64,000 bases of DNA from Nonomuraea aurantiaca (GTDB lineage: Bacteria > Actinomycetota > Actinomycetes > Streptosporangiales > Streptosporangiaceae), in contig NZ_JAIWNB010000009.1 in assembly GCF_020215705.1 (NCBI RefSeq), positions 124,001-188,000 of the forward strand. The letters are read 5' to 3'. Shown one piece after another: positions 41,467-50,132 of the stretch. The first letter of the stretch is position 1. Each line of letters begins with the position of its first letter. A model generated the notes under the pieces. It did no database searches. It had not been told where the DNA came from and saw only the letters and a list, made by a program, of their open reading frames with translations. The position numbers and the translations under genes are program-made.

Positions 41467-42797
41467 CATCCCTCCTTGGCGGGGAAGGGGTTCGGGGCTG
41501 ACATGAGCCGGCGCAGCGCCTGCTTGGCCGTCTCCAGGCCCTGCTCGGGCGTCCGCGCCCCGCTGATGACCGGCGAGAAGGCACCGCCGAACTCGATCCA
41601 CAACCGCGACGCGGACCCGGCGAACCACACCTTCGGATCCAGGGCCACCTCGGTGATCACTGAGCGGTACTCCGACTGCGGCTGCAGCGCGAGGTAGGCG
41701 GGCTCCTCCAAAGCGGGCAGGTAGGCGGGCACGTGCCCGGCCACCGCCCAGTCGGCACTGTGCTTGACCAGGTAGGCGATGAACCGGTAGGTCGCCGCCT
41801 CGGTCTCCGGGTCCCGGCTGCGCTGGTGCGGCAGCACGAACGAGTGGCAGTCGGCCTGGGCCGCGCCGTTGCCGAAGACGCTGGGGAAGCGGGCCATGCT
41901 GAACGGCGTCTTGCGTTCCTTCAGCCCGGTCGTCTCCCAGTCGCCGTTCCACAGGAAGGCCGCCAGGCCGTTGGTGAAGGCGGCGACGGACGCGCCGTAG
42001 TCGGTGGTGGGGTTGCAGAGCCCCTCCTGGCCGAGTTGGCGCATGAACCGCAGCGCGGTCAGCGCCTTGGTGTCGTCGAGGGTGATCCGGGTGCCGTCGT
42101 CCGACACCAGCGTGCCGCCGCTCTGCGCGTACAGCGTCTCCCACACCCGCCACGGGCCCACGGTGCCGAGGCCGAGCGTGTCGAAGACCAGCGGCGGCTT
42201 GCCGCCGAGCGCGTCCTTGGCCTTGCGCAGCATGGCGAGCAGCTCGTCGGTCCCGGTGGTCGGCTTCAGCTTGCCGTCGTCGCCGAGCAGGCCGGCGCGG
42301 CGGGAGAGGTCGGTGTTGTAGTACTGGACCATGGGATGGGCGTCGAACGGCACGGCGTACAGCTCGCCGTTGACATGGGCGCGTTCCCAGATGGGCGGGC
42401 TGAAGTCGGCGGCCCGCAGGCCGTTCTTGGCGAGCAGGTCGACGTTGATCGGGTCGAGTATCCGGCCGGCGCCGATCCCGGACAGGCGGGCCAGGTGGAA
42501 CGTGGCCAGGTCGGGCGAGCGCCCGCCCGCTCCGGCCATCGCGACCTTCGTGTAGTACGGCTCGCCCCAGGCGAGCACGTTCTCCTCGACGAAGACGTCG
42601 GGGTTGGCCTTGGCGAACGCGCCGACCATCCGGTTCATGATGATGCCGTCGCTCGCGCCGAGGAAGTGCCAGTAGCGGACCCGCCGCTGGGCCGAGCCCA
42701 GGCCGACGGGGATCGCACAGCCGGCCGCGCCGGCACCGAGAAGAGCGAGGCCGCCACCGAGGAGGTGGCGGCGGGAGACGGACGAGGGACCTTCCAT
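41466..42797 (-). CDS. Sugar-binding lipoprotein of ABC importer
   Basis: A 443-residue extracellular binding protein. The signal SRRHLLGGGLALLGAGAAGC combines a twin-arginine-like start with a lipobox (Cys27). The rest is a family-1 solute-binding fold (RYWHFLGASDGIIMNRMVGA, WNGDWETTGLKERKTPFSM). First gene of the importer operon. It is divergent from the GH51 enzyme and both promoters carry LacI-type operators, so its ligand is probably an arabinose-containing oligosaccharide. Confidence 0.9.
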   Translation of the reverse strand: MEGPSSVSRRHLLGGGLALLGAGAAGCAIPVGLGSAQRRVRYWHFLGASDGIIMNRMVGAFAKANPDVFVEENVLAWGEPYYTKVAMAGAGGRSPDLATFHLARLSGIGAGRILDPINVDLLAKNGLRAADFSPPIWERAHVNGELYAVPFDAHPMVQYYNTDLSRRAGLLGDDGKLKPTTGTDELLAMLRKAKDALGGKPPLVFDTLGLGTVGPWRVWETLYAQSGGTLVSDDGTRITLDDTKALTALRFMRQLGQEGLCNPTTDYGASVAAFTNGLAAFLWNGDWETTGLKERKTPFSMARFPSVFGNGAAQADCHSFVLPHQRSRDPETEAATYRFIAYLVKHSADWAVAGHVPAYLPALEEPAYLALQPQSEYRSVITEVALDPKVWFAGSASRLWIEFGGAFSPVISGARTPEQGLETAKQALRRLMSAPNPFPAKEG

Positions 42798-42823
42798 GAG
42801 CGGCCTCTTTTCGGGTTACCCGA

Positions 42824-42851
42824 GTGTTTGCGGTAACACCTGAGCTGTCAA
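42824..42851 (-). promoter_or_regulatory. Promoter and LacI-type operator of the importer operon
   Basis: On the minus strand TTGACA (42851-42846) is followed after 17 bases by AACACT (42828-42823). The second half overlaps GTGTTACCGCAAACAC (42839-42824), an inverted repeat (GTGTT/AACAC) centred on CG, as LacI-family operators are. Confidence 0.5.
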
Positions 42852-42856
42852 GAGCC

Positions 42857-42885
42857 TTGACCAGGTCTATGAGAGCGCTAACAAT
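42857..42885 (+). promoter_or_regulatory. Promoter and LacI-type operator of the GH51 gene
   Basis: TTGACC (42857-42862) and AACAAT (42880-42885) are 17 bases apart. The spacer and -10 are covered by TGAGAGCGCTAACA, which has the AGCGCT centre of LacI-family operators. Related sites lie before the lacI gene and the zinc dehydrogenase. Confidence 0.6.
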
Positions 42886-42914
42886 CTAGGCATCACTTTC
42901 GAGGAGTCTGCACA

Positions 42915-44405
42915 GTGCACGAAGCACATCTCACGATCGACCCCGCCTTCCGCGTGGCCCCGGTACGCCGCCGCACCTTCGGCACGTTCGTCGAACATCT
43001 GGGCCGGTGCGTCTACACCGGCATCTACGAGCCGGGCCATCCGACGGCCGACGAGGACGGCTTCCGCCGGGACGTGCTCGACCTGACCCGCGAGCTGGGC
43101 GTGTCCACGGTCCGCTATCCGGGCGGCAACTTCGTCTCCGGCTACCGCTGGGAGGACGGCATCGGGCCGGTCGCCGAGCGACCCCGGCGGCTGGACCTGG
43201 CCTGGCACAGCACCGAGACCAACGAGGTCGGGGTGGATGAGTTCGTCCGCTGGTGCCGCAAGGCCGGGGTGGAGCCGATGATGGCGCTCAACCTCGGCAC
43301 GCGCGGCATCGCCGAGGCCCTCGACCTGCTCGAATACTGCAACCACCCGTCCGGGACCACACTGTCGGACCTGCGGATCGCCAACGGCGCCAAGGAGCCG
43401 CACGGCATCCGGATGTGGTGCCTGGGCAACGAGATGGACGGCACGTGGCAGACCGGCCACAAGACCGCCCGCGAGTACGGCCGGCTGGCCGCCGAGACCG
43501 CCCGCGCCATGCGCACGATGGACGGCGATCTGGAGCTGGTCGCCTGCGGCAGCTCGGCCTCGTCGATGCCGACCTTCGGCGCGTGGGAGGCCACGGTGCT
43601 GGAGGAGACCTATGACGTGGTCGACTACGTCTCCTGCCACGCCTACTACGAGGAGAAGGACGGCGATCTGGCGAGCTTCCTGGCCTGCTCGACCGACATG
43701 GAGTACTTCATCCAGTCGGTCGTGTCCACGGCCGACAGCGTCGGAGCCCGGCTGAAGTCACGCAAGAAGATCAACCTCTCGTTCGACGAGTGGAACGTCT
43801 GGTACCTGTCCCGCTTCCAGGCCGCCGAGCCGCCGCGGGACTGGCCGGTCGCGCCGCCGCTGCTGGAGGACCACTACCACCTGGCGGACGCGGTGGCCTT
43901 CGGCGGCCTGCTGATCACCCTGCTGCGCAACAGCGACCGGGTGACCTCCGCCTCGCTGGCCCAGCTGGTCAACGTGATCGCGCCGATCATGACCTCGCCC
44001 GGCGGATCGGCGTGGCGGCAGACCACCTTCCACCCCTTCGCGCAGGCGTCCCGCCTGGCCGCCGGCGACGTGCTCCGCGTCGAGGCGACCTCCCCGAGCC
44101 ACGACACCAAGGAGTATGGGGAGGTGCCGCTGCTGCACGCCGTCGCCACGCACTCCGGCGACGAGACCGTGATCTTCGCCGTCAACCGCTCGACCGACGA
44201 GCCGCTCTCCCTGGAGATCGACGCGCGGTCGCTGGGCGACGTCCGCGTCGTCGAGGCCACCACGCTGTCGGGCCCCGACGTCTACGCGCGCAACACGGCC
44301 GAGGCGCCGGACACGGTCGCCCCCCGGGCGAACCCGGACGTCCAGCACGATCCCCTGCGCGTGCTGCTGCCCCCTGTCTCCTGGAACGTCATCCGCCTCG
44401 GCTGA
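42915..44405 (+). CDS. abfA: Alpha-L-arabinofuranosidase, GH51
   Basis: A 496-residue cytoplasmic GH51 enzyme (no signal peptide) that removes arabinofuranosyl units from oligosaccharides. Conserved parts: FGTFVEHLGRCVYTGIYEPG, RYPGGNFVSGYRWEDGIGP, acid/base Glu173 in CLGNEMDG and nucleophile Glu292 in SFDEWNVW; the C-terminal beta domain ends VLLPPVSWNVIRLG. GTG start behind GAGGAG. It works inside on sugars brought in by the divergent importer. Convergent with the LacI gene, whose stop is directly adjacent. Confidence 0.95.
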   Translation: MHEAHLTIDPAFRVAPVRRRTFGTFVEHLGRCVYTGIYEPGHPTADEDGFRRDVLDLTRELGVSTVRYPGGNFVSGYRWEDGIGPVAERPRRLDLAWHSTETNEVGVDEFVRWCRKAGVEPMMALNLGTRGIAEALDLLEYCNHPSGTTLSDLRIANGAKEPHGIRMWCLGNEMDGTWQTGHKTAREYGRLAAETARAMRTMDGDLELVACGSSASSMPTFGAWEATVLEETYDVVDYVSCHAYYEEKDGDLASFLACSTDMEYFIQSVVSTADSVGARLKSRKKINLSFDEWNVWYLSRFQAAEPPRDWPVAPPLLEDHYHLADAVAFGGLLITLLRNSDRVTSASLAQLVNVIAPIMTSPGGSAWRQTTFHPFAQASRLAAGDVLRVEATSPSHDTKEYGEVPLLHAVATHSGDETVIFAVNRSTDEPLSLEIDARSLGDVRVVEATTLSGPDVYARNTAEAPDTVAPRANPDVQHDPLRVLLPPVSWNVIRLG

Positions 44406-45437
44406 TCACCTCGTACGGCTGGCGCCCGTGCTCTCCCTGACCACGAGCTCGGGCTCCACCAGCCGCTGGGTCTCCCGCTTCGTGCCGGCCATCTGGTCGA
44501 GCAGCAGGTGGAAGGCGCTGCGGCCGACCTCGCCGAAGTCCTGACGGACCGTGGTCAGCGGGGGCCAGAAGTAGGCCGCCTCGGGGATGTCGTCGAAGCC
44601 GACCACGCTCACCTCTTCCGGCACGCGCCGCCTGGCCTCGCGCATCGCCCTGAGGACGCCCAGCGCCATCTGGTCGTTGCCCGCGAAGACGGCGGTGACC
44701 GACGGGTCGGCGGCCAGCCGCCTGCCGTGCTGGTAGCCCGAGCGGGAGCTCCAGTCGCCGCGTAACAGCTCGGGAACCGGCCGGCCCTCGGCCTCCAGCG
44801 CCCCCCGCCAGCCCTCGATGCGGCCACTGGCGTCGATCCAGTCGACCGGCCCGCTCAGGTGCCAGACCGTCTCGTGGCCGAGGCTCAGCAGGTGGCGGGT
44901 CGCCCGCGCGGCGCCCGCCCGCTGGTCGACCATGACCACCGGCACCGGGACCTCCTTGCCCGCGTCGACGGCGACCACCGGCAGATCGGGCGGCAGGTAG
45001 CGCAGCCCGTCGACCGCCGACTCGTGGGGCGCGACGATGACCACGCCGTCGACGGACTGGGACCGGAGGCGGTGCACGCCCTCCTCGATCGACTTGCGGT
45101 TGAGCAGGCTCAGGCTGGCGATGCTCACGGTGTAGCCGCTCAGCCGGGCCGCCTGCTCGATGCAGTAGAGGGTCGAGGCCGGGCCGTACAGGGTGGTGTC
45201 GATGCTGACCACCCCGAGCACGCCCGAGCGGCCCGTGACCAGCTGGCGAGCAGCCGAGTTGGGCCAGTAGTCCAGCTCGCGCACGGCGGCCAGCACGCGC
45301 TCCCTGGTCTCGGCGCGGACCCGGTCGGGCGCGTTGAGCACCCGCGAGACCGTCATCGCCGAGACACCAGCCAGCGCGGCCACATCGCCGAGCACGGCGG
45401 GCCTGCTGCGCGGTTTGCCGTCCGATCCCCCAGCCAT
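44406..45437 (-). CDS. LacI-family repressor of the arabinoside locus
   Basis: A 343-residue regulator: helix-turn-helix LGDVAALAGVSAMTVSRVLN and hinge WPNSAARQLVTGRSGVLGVV, then a periplasmic-binding-like domain (YLPPDLPVVAVDAGKEVPVP, AVFAGNDQMALGVLRAMREA, VGFDDIPEAAYFWPPLTTVR). ATG 45437 is chosen; GGAGG is 11 bases upstream. LacI-type sites before its own gene, the GH51/importer genes and the zinc dehydrogenase suggest it controls all of them. Confidence 0.92.
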   Translation of the reverse strand: MAGGSDGKPRSRPAVLGDVAALAGVSAMTVSRVLNAPDRVRAETRERVLAAVRELDYWPNSAARQLVTGRSGVLGVVSIDTTLYGPASTLYCIEQAARLSGYTVSIASLSLLNRKSIEEGVHRLRSQSVDGVVIVAPHESAVDGLRYLPPDLPVVAVDAGKEVPVPVVMVDQRAGAARATRHLLSLGHETVWHLSGPVDWIDASGRIEGWRGALEAEGRPVPELLRGDWSSRSGYQHGRRLAADPSVTAVFAGNDQMALGVLRAMREARRRVPEEVSVVGFDDIPEAAYFWPPLTTVRQDFGEVGRSAFHLLLDQMAGTKRETQRLVEPELVVRESTGASRTR

Positions 45438-45455
45438 GCGGATCACCACCTCCGC

Positions 45456-45468
45456 GATAACGCTAACA
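45456..45468. promoter_or_regulatory. LacI-type site GATAACGCTAACA before lacI
   Basis: Contains the CGCTAACA half shared with the GH51 operator and lies 19 bases before the lacI start, as for autoregulation. Confidence 0.5.
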
Positions 45469-45570
45469 GGCAGGTCGACGAGGTGTGGATCGCTGACCGC
45501 AGTGTGGACGCGCGAGCGGGGCGATCCGAAGGACGGCTCGCCACTTGACACCCCCTTCCCGGCAATGGTC

Positions 45571-45582
45571 TGCTAGCGCTGA
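45571..45582. promoter_or_regulatory. LacI-type site TGCTAGCGCTGA before the zinc dehydrogenase
   Basis: Carries the same TAGCGCT core. A TTGACA lies 20 bases before it (45545-45550). Downstream GGAATGGCGTTCC and TTCCACATTACGGAA form further inverted repeats up to 45611. Confidence 0.5.
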
Positions 45583-45624
45583 TTCGGAATGGCGTTCCAC
45601 ATTACGGAATAGAAAGGGGCGCGC

Positions 45625-46557
45625 GTGAAGGCCCTGGTGTTCACCGGTCCGAGCGTCGTCGAGCTGCGCGAGGTGCCCGAGCCCGCGGTCGGCGCCGACG
45701 AGGTGCTCGTCCACGTGGCCGCGTCCGGCATCTGCGGCAGCGAGTTGCACGGCGTCAGGACACCAGGCTTCCGGGTCCCGCCCCTCATCATGGGACATGA
45801 GTTCACCGGCCACACCGACGACGGCCAGGCCGTCATCGTCAACCCCATCCTGTCCTGCGGCACCTGCGACCTGTGCGCCCAAGGGCAGCCCAACATCTGC
45901 CGCGACCGGAAGATCCTCGGCATCCACCGGCCCGGCGGCTTCGCCGAGCGCGTCGCCGTCCCGGCCACCGCCGTCATCCCCCTGCCCGACGGCGTCGGCC
46001 GCACCGCCGCCGCGCTCATCGAGCCCGCCGCCAACGCGGTGCACGCCTGGCGCCTGGCCGGCCATCCCGCCGGAGCGCGCGTCGGTGTCATCGGCGCCGG
46101 CGCCATCGGGCTCACCTGCCTGCACACCGCCCTCGCCGGCAAGGCCGCGTCCGTCCATGTCGCCGACCGCTCACCCGAACGCCTGGCCATCGCCGCCCGG
46201 CTCGGCGCCACCACCGGCCCCGAGCTGACCGGCGAGTACGACGTCATCTTCGACGCCGTCGGCGCCCCCGCCACGCACGAGCAGTCCCTCACCCACCTGC
46301 GCCCCGGCGGCGTGACGGTATGGCTCGGCCTGGCCGCCGCCGACCCCGGCTTCGACGCCACCGACCTCGTACGCACCGAGAAACGCGTCCTCGGCTCCTT
46401 CGCCTACACGGGCGCCGACTTCACCGCCGCCATCGACCTGGTCGGCGGCTGGGACCTCAGCTGGACCGACACCTACCCCCTCGACCAGGGCGCCGACATC
46501 TTCACCACCCTGATGAACGGCCACACCACCCCGGTCAAGGCCCTCCTGATCCCCTGA
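45625..46557 (+). CDS. Zinc-dependent medium-chain dehydrogenase
   Basis: A 310-residue polyol/alcohol dehydrogenase. Catalytic zinc ligands: Cys in ASGICGSELHG and GHE in IMGHEFTG; structural zinc set CGTCDLCAQGQPNIC; NAD-binding VIGAGAIGLTCLHTA. GTG start behind AAGGGG. It likely oxidises or reduces the sugar alcohol made from the imported pentose, since a LacI-type operator of the arabinoside locus lies before it. The exact substrate cannot be read from sequence. Confidence 0.88.
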   Translation: MKALVFTGPSVVELREVPEPAVGADEVLVHVAASGICGSELHGVRTPGFRVPPLIMGHEFTGHTDDGQAVIVNPILSCGTCDLCAQGQPNICRDRKILGIHRPGGFAERVAVPATAVIPLPDGVGRTAAALIEPAANAVHAWRLAGHPAGARVGVIGAGAIGLTCLHTALAGKAASVHVADRSPERLAIAARLGATTGPELTGEYDVIFDAVGAPATHEQSLTHLRPGGVTVWLGLAAADPGFDATDLVRTEKRVLGSFAYTGADFTAAIDLVGGWDLSWTDTYPLDQGADIFTTLMNGHTTPVKALLIP

Positions 46558-46636
46558 CGTACTCGAACAGGTCTACTCGGCGAACGCGTCCCAAGGCCGG
46601 CATGAGCGGCCGACGTGCCAGACGGGTACTTTCCTC

Positions 46637-46655
46637 GTAAAAACCTGCCGTTTAC
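46637..46655. promoter_or_regulatory. Inverted repeat GTAAA-N9-TTTAC before the second sugar importer
   Basis: GTAAA (46637-46641) and TTTAC (46651-46655) are symmetric arms, 47 bases before the ATPase start. Possible operator of a LacI or ROK-type regulator; none adjoins it. The rest of 46558-46702 shows nothing else. Confidence 0.4.
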
Positions 46656-46702
46656 CTGCGCGTTCGCGGAATGGTCGGCGCGGTGGCGGACACCATCGTG
46701 GG

Positions 46703-48199
46703 GTGGAGCTTCTCAGGGCCGAGGGCCTGCGTAAACGCTTCCCGGGCGTGCTGGCGCTCGACGGCGTCGACCTGACCGTGCGCGCCGGCGAGGTGCACGT
46801 CCTGCTGGGCGAGAACGGCGCGGGCAAGAGCACGCTCATCAAGATGCTCTCCGGCGCCTACCACCCGGACGAGGGCCGCGTGCTGCTCGACGGGCGAGCC
46901 GTACACATCCGTACGGCCGGCGACGCGCAACGGCTCGGCATCGCCACCATCTACCAGGAGTTCAACCTGGTCCCCGAGCTCAGCGTGGCCGAGAACCTGT
47001 CGCTGGGCCGGCCGCCGCGCAGGTTCGGCTTCGTCGACACCAAGAGGATGCACGAGCGGGCCGTGGAGTTGCTGGCGCGGGTGGGCGTGGACGTCGATCC
47101 GCGTACGCCGGTCGCCCGGCTGGGCATCGCGCGCATGCAGATGGTGGAGATCGCCAAGGCGCTCGCCCTCGACGCCCGCGTCCTGATCATGGACGAGCCG
47201 ACGGCGGTGCTCACCACCGGCGAGGTCGAGAAGCTGTTCTCGATCGTCCGCCGGCTCCGTGAGGAGGGGGTGGCGATCGTGTTCATCACCCACCACCTGG
47301 AGGAGATCGCCGCGATCGGCGACCGCGTGACCGTGCTGCGCGACGGCCGGTCGGTCGGCGAGGTGCCCGCGGACACGCCTCAGGACGAGCTGGTTCGCCT
47401 CATGGTGGGCCGCCCGATCGACCAGCAGTTCCCACGCGAGCGCGGCCAGGCGGGCGAGCCGCTGCTCAAGGTCACCGGGCTCGGCCGCAAGGGGGTCTTC
47501 GAGGACGTCTCCTTCGAGGTGCGCGCGGGCGAGGTGGTCGGCCTGGCGGGGCTGGTGGGCGCCGGCCGTACCGAGGTCGCGAGGGCGGTCTTCGGCGCCG
47601 ACCGCTACGACACCGGCGAGGTCACCGTGCGCGGCCGGCGGCCCGCGCGAGGGGACGTGGTCGCGGCCATGGAGGCCGGCCTGGGGCTGGTCCCCGAGGA
47701 TCGCAAGGGTCAAGGGCTGGTCCTGGGCGCGGACATCGGCGAGAACCTGGGCCTGGTCACCATGCGCGGGGCCACCCGCGCCGGATTCGTCGACCGCAGC
47801 GGGCAGCGCCGGGCCGCCGCCGAGGTCGCCGAACAGCTCGGCATCCGGATGACCGGGCTGGCCCAGGAGGTACGCACGCTCTCCGGCGGCAACCAGCAGA
47901 AGGTCGTCATCGGCAAGTGGCTGGAGGCCGACGCGGGGGTGCTGATCCTCGACGAGCCGACCCGCGGTATCGACGTGGGCGCGAAGGTGGAGATCTACCA
48001 GCTGATCAACCAGCTCACCGCGTCGGGGCACGCGGTGCTCATGATCTCCAGCGACCTGCCCGAGGTGCTCGGGATGAGCGACCGGATCCTGGTGATGGCG
48101 CGCGGGCGGCTGGTCGGCGAGCTGTCCGCGGCCGAGGCCACGCAGGACGGCGTGATGGCGCTGGCGGTCGCCGAGGTGGCGGGTCCCCGTGGTCGGTAA
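46703..48199 (+). CDS. Sugar ABC importer ATPase, RbsA type
   Basis: A 498-residue double ATPase. First half: Walker A GENGAGKST, Walker B VLIMDEPTAVL with a weak signature; second half: degenerate Walker A (GLVGAGRTEVARAVFG), signature LSGGNQQKVVIGKWL and Walker B LILDEPTRGIDVG. This is the ribose/xylose/galactose (CUT2) type, unlike the CUT1 importer at 40 kb. GTG start without a clear ribosome site. Followed by permease and binding protein in one operon. Confidence 0.93.
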   Translation: MELLRAEGLRKRFPGVLALDGVDLTVRAGEVHVLLGENGAGKSTLIKMLSGAYHPDEGRVLLDGRAVHIRTAGDAQRLGIATIYQEFNLVPELSVAENLSLGRPPRRFGFVDTKRMHERAVELLARVGVDVDPRTPVARLGIARMQMVEIAKALALDARVLIMDEPTAVLTTGEVEKLFSIVRRLREEGVAIVFITHHLEEIAAIGDRVTVLRDGRSVGEVPADTPQDELVRLMVGRPIDQQFPRERGQAGEPLLKVTGLGRKGVFEDVSFEVRAGEVVGLAGLVGAGRTEVARAVFGADRYDTGEVTVRGRRPARGDVVAAMEAGLGLVPEDRKGQGLVLGADIGENLGLVTMRGATRAGFVDRSGQRRAAAEVAEQLGIRMTGLAQEVRTLSGGNQQKVVIGKWLEADAGVLILDEPTRGIDVGAKVEIYQLINQLTASGHAVLMISSDLPEVLGMSDRILVMARGRLVGELSAAEATQDGVMALAVAEVAGPRGR

Positions 48200-49139
48200 C
48201 GTCTTCCTCCGGCGGTCCTGGCTGGCCGAGAACGGCGCTCTCGTGGCGCTCGTCGTGCTGGTCGTGGCGCTGTCGCTGCTGTCGTCCGACTTCCTCAGCG
48301 TGACGAACCTGCTCAACGTGGGCGTCCAGGCGGCCGTCACCGCGATCCTCGCCTTCGGCGGGACGTTCGTCATCGTCACCGGCGGCATCGACCTGTCGGT
48401 GGGCTCCGTCGCCGCGCTCTCCGCGATCGTCCTGGCGTGGACGGCCGCCGTCCCGGGCCTGCCCTGGCCGCTGGCCACCGTGGTCTCCCTGGTGGTCGGC
48501 GTCGTGTGCGGCCTGGTCAACGCCGCTCTCATCGCGTACGGCAAGCTGCCGCCGTTCATCGCCACGCTGGCCATGCTCGGCATCGCCCGCGGTCTGGCCC
48601 TGGTCATCTCCCAAGGCAGCCCCATCCCGATGCCGGACGCGGTCTCCCACCTGGGCGACACCATCGGCGGCTACCTGCCGGTCCCCGTCCTCGTAATGCT
48701 GGTCATGGGCGCCCTCGCGGCCGTGATCCTCAACCGGACCTATGTGGGCCGCGCGATGTACGCCATCGGCGGCAACGAGGAGGCGGCCAGGCTGTCGGGC
48801 ATCAAGGTCTCCCGGCAGAAGCTCATCACGTACGCGCTGTCCGGCGGGTTCGCCGCGGTCGCCGGGATCGTCCTGGCCAGCCGCCTGGCCTCGGCCCAGC
48901 CGCAGGCAGCCGCCGGCTACGAGCTCGACGCCATCGCGGCCGTGGTCATCGGCGGCGCCAGCCTGTCCGGCGGCAAGGGCCGGGCGCTCGGCACGTTCGT
49001 CGGCGCGCTCATCCTGGCCGTCCTGCGCAACGGCCTGAACCTGCTCTCCGTCTCGGCCTTCTGGCAGCAGGTCGTGATCGGCGTGGTCATCGCGCTCGCG
49101 GTCCTCGTCGACACGCTGCGGCGCAGGGGAATGTCATAG
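48189..49139 (+). CDS. Sugar ABC permease, RbsC type
   Basis: A 316-residue CUT2 permease with about 8-10 membrane segments. Hallmarks: FVIVTGGIDLSVGSVAALSA near residue 60, a YGKLPPFIATLAMLGIARGL segment, and GGASLSGGKGRALGTFVGAL toward the end. GTG start overlaps the ATPase stop by 11 bases. It imports a monosaccharide, perhaps the pentose produced by the nearby arabinofuranosidase. Confidence 0.93.
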   Translation: MVGNVFLRRSWLAENGALVALVVLVVALSLLSSDFLSVTNLLNVGVQAAVTAILAFGGTFVIVTGGIDLSVGSVAALSAIVLAWTAAVPGLPWPLATVVSLVVGVVCGLVNAALIAYGKLPPFIATLAMLGIARGLALVISQGSPIPMPDAVSHLGDTIGGYLPVPVLVMLVMGALAAVILNRTYVGRAMYAIGGNEEAARLSGIKVSRQKLITYALSGGFAAVAGIVLASRLASAQPQAAAGYELDAIAAVVIGGASLSGGKGRALGTFVGALILAVLRNGLNLLSVSAFWQQVVIGVVIALAVLVDTLRRRGMS

Positions 49140-49153
49140 GAAAGGGATAAATC

Positions 49154-50107
49154 ATGCGGATTCCCGCGCTCGTCATAGCCGGCGCCGCTCTCGCGCTCGG
49201 CCTCACCGCTTGTGGCTCCGCCGGCCCATCAGGCTCGAACACCTCCGGCTCACCGGGCGGCGCCAATATCAAGATCGGCATGTCCGTGTCGACGCTGAAC
49301 AACCCGTACTTCGTCCAGCTCCGCGACGGCGCGCAGGCCGAGGCCCAGAAGGCGGGCGCCACGCTCACCGTCACCGACGCCCAGAACGACGCCTCCCAGC
49401 AGGTGAACCAGGTCCAGAACTTCGCCAGTCAGGCCATGAAGGCGATCATCCTGAACCCGGTCGACTCCGACGCGGCGGCGCCCGCGGCGAAGGCGGCGGA
49501 ACGCGCCAACATCCCGGTCATCGCGGCCGACCGTGGCGTCAACGGCGCCGAGGTGGCGCAGACCGTGGCCTCCGACAACGTGACGGGCGGCAAACTGGCC
49601 GCCCAGGAGCTGGCCGAGCTGCTCGGCCACAAGGGCCAGGTCGTCGTGCTGCAGGGCGTGGCCGGCACCTCGGCCGCGCGCGACCGCGGGCAGGGCTTCA
49701 CCGAGGGGATCAAGGCGTTCCCGAACATCAAGGTCGTGGCCCAGCAGCCGGCCGACTTCGACCGGACCAAGGGCCTCGACGTCATGACGAACCTGCTCCA
49801 GTCGAACCCCGGCATCAACGGCGTGTTCGCCGAGAACGACGAGATGGCGCTGGGCGCGATCAAGGCCCTGGGCGCCAAGGCGGGCAAGGAGGTCAAGGTC
49901 GTCGGCTTCGACGGCACCCCCGACGGCCTGAAGGCGGTCAAGGCGGGCACGATGAACGCCAGCGTCGCCCAGCAGCCCGCGCTGCTCGGCCAGCAGGCGG
50001 TGGCCGCCGCGATCAAGGCCGCCAAGGGCGAGCAGATCGAAAAGACCGTGGCCGTGCCGGTGAAGGTCGCGACCACGGAGAACGTCGACGAGTTCAAGAT
50101 CTCCTGA
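49154..50107 (+). CDS. Sugar-binding lipoprotein, RbsB type
   Basis: A 317-residue binding protein with lipobox LTAC (Cys20) followed by GSAGPSGSN. The mature fold is a type-1 periplasmic binding protein (IKIGMSVSTLNNPYFVQLRD, ILNPVDSDAAAPAAKAAERA, GVFAENDEMALGAIKALG, VVGFDGTPDGLKAVKAG). Good RBS AAAGGG. Third gene of the CUT2 importer. The ligand is unknown; ribose, xylose, arabinose or galactose fit. Confidence 0.93.
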   Translation: MRIPALVIAGAALALGLTACGSAGPSGSNTSGSPGGANIKIGMSVSTLNNPYFVQLRDGAQAEAQKAGATLTVTDAQNDASQQVNQVQNFASQAMKAIILNPVDSDAAAPAAKAAERANIPVIAADRGVNGAEVAQTVASDNVTGGKLAAQELAELLGHKGQVVVLQGVAGTSAARDRGQGFTEGIKAFPNIKVVAQQPADFDRTKGLDVMTNLLQSNPGINGVFAENDEMALGAIKALGAKAGKEVKVVGFDGTPDGLKAVKAGTMNASVAQQPALLGQQAVAAAIKAAKGEQIEKTVAVPVKVATTENVDEFKIS

Positions 50108-50132
50108 CCGGCCTTGACCGGCGTCCAGATGG

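Noticed and set aside
46652..48664. Very long open frame opposite the RbsA-type ATPase and permease genes
   Set aside because: It is antisense to well-supported genes and lacks any domain; such frames are common in high-GC DNA where third-position bias removes stops on the other strand.
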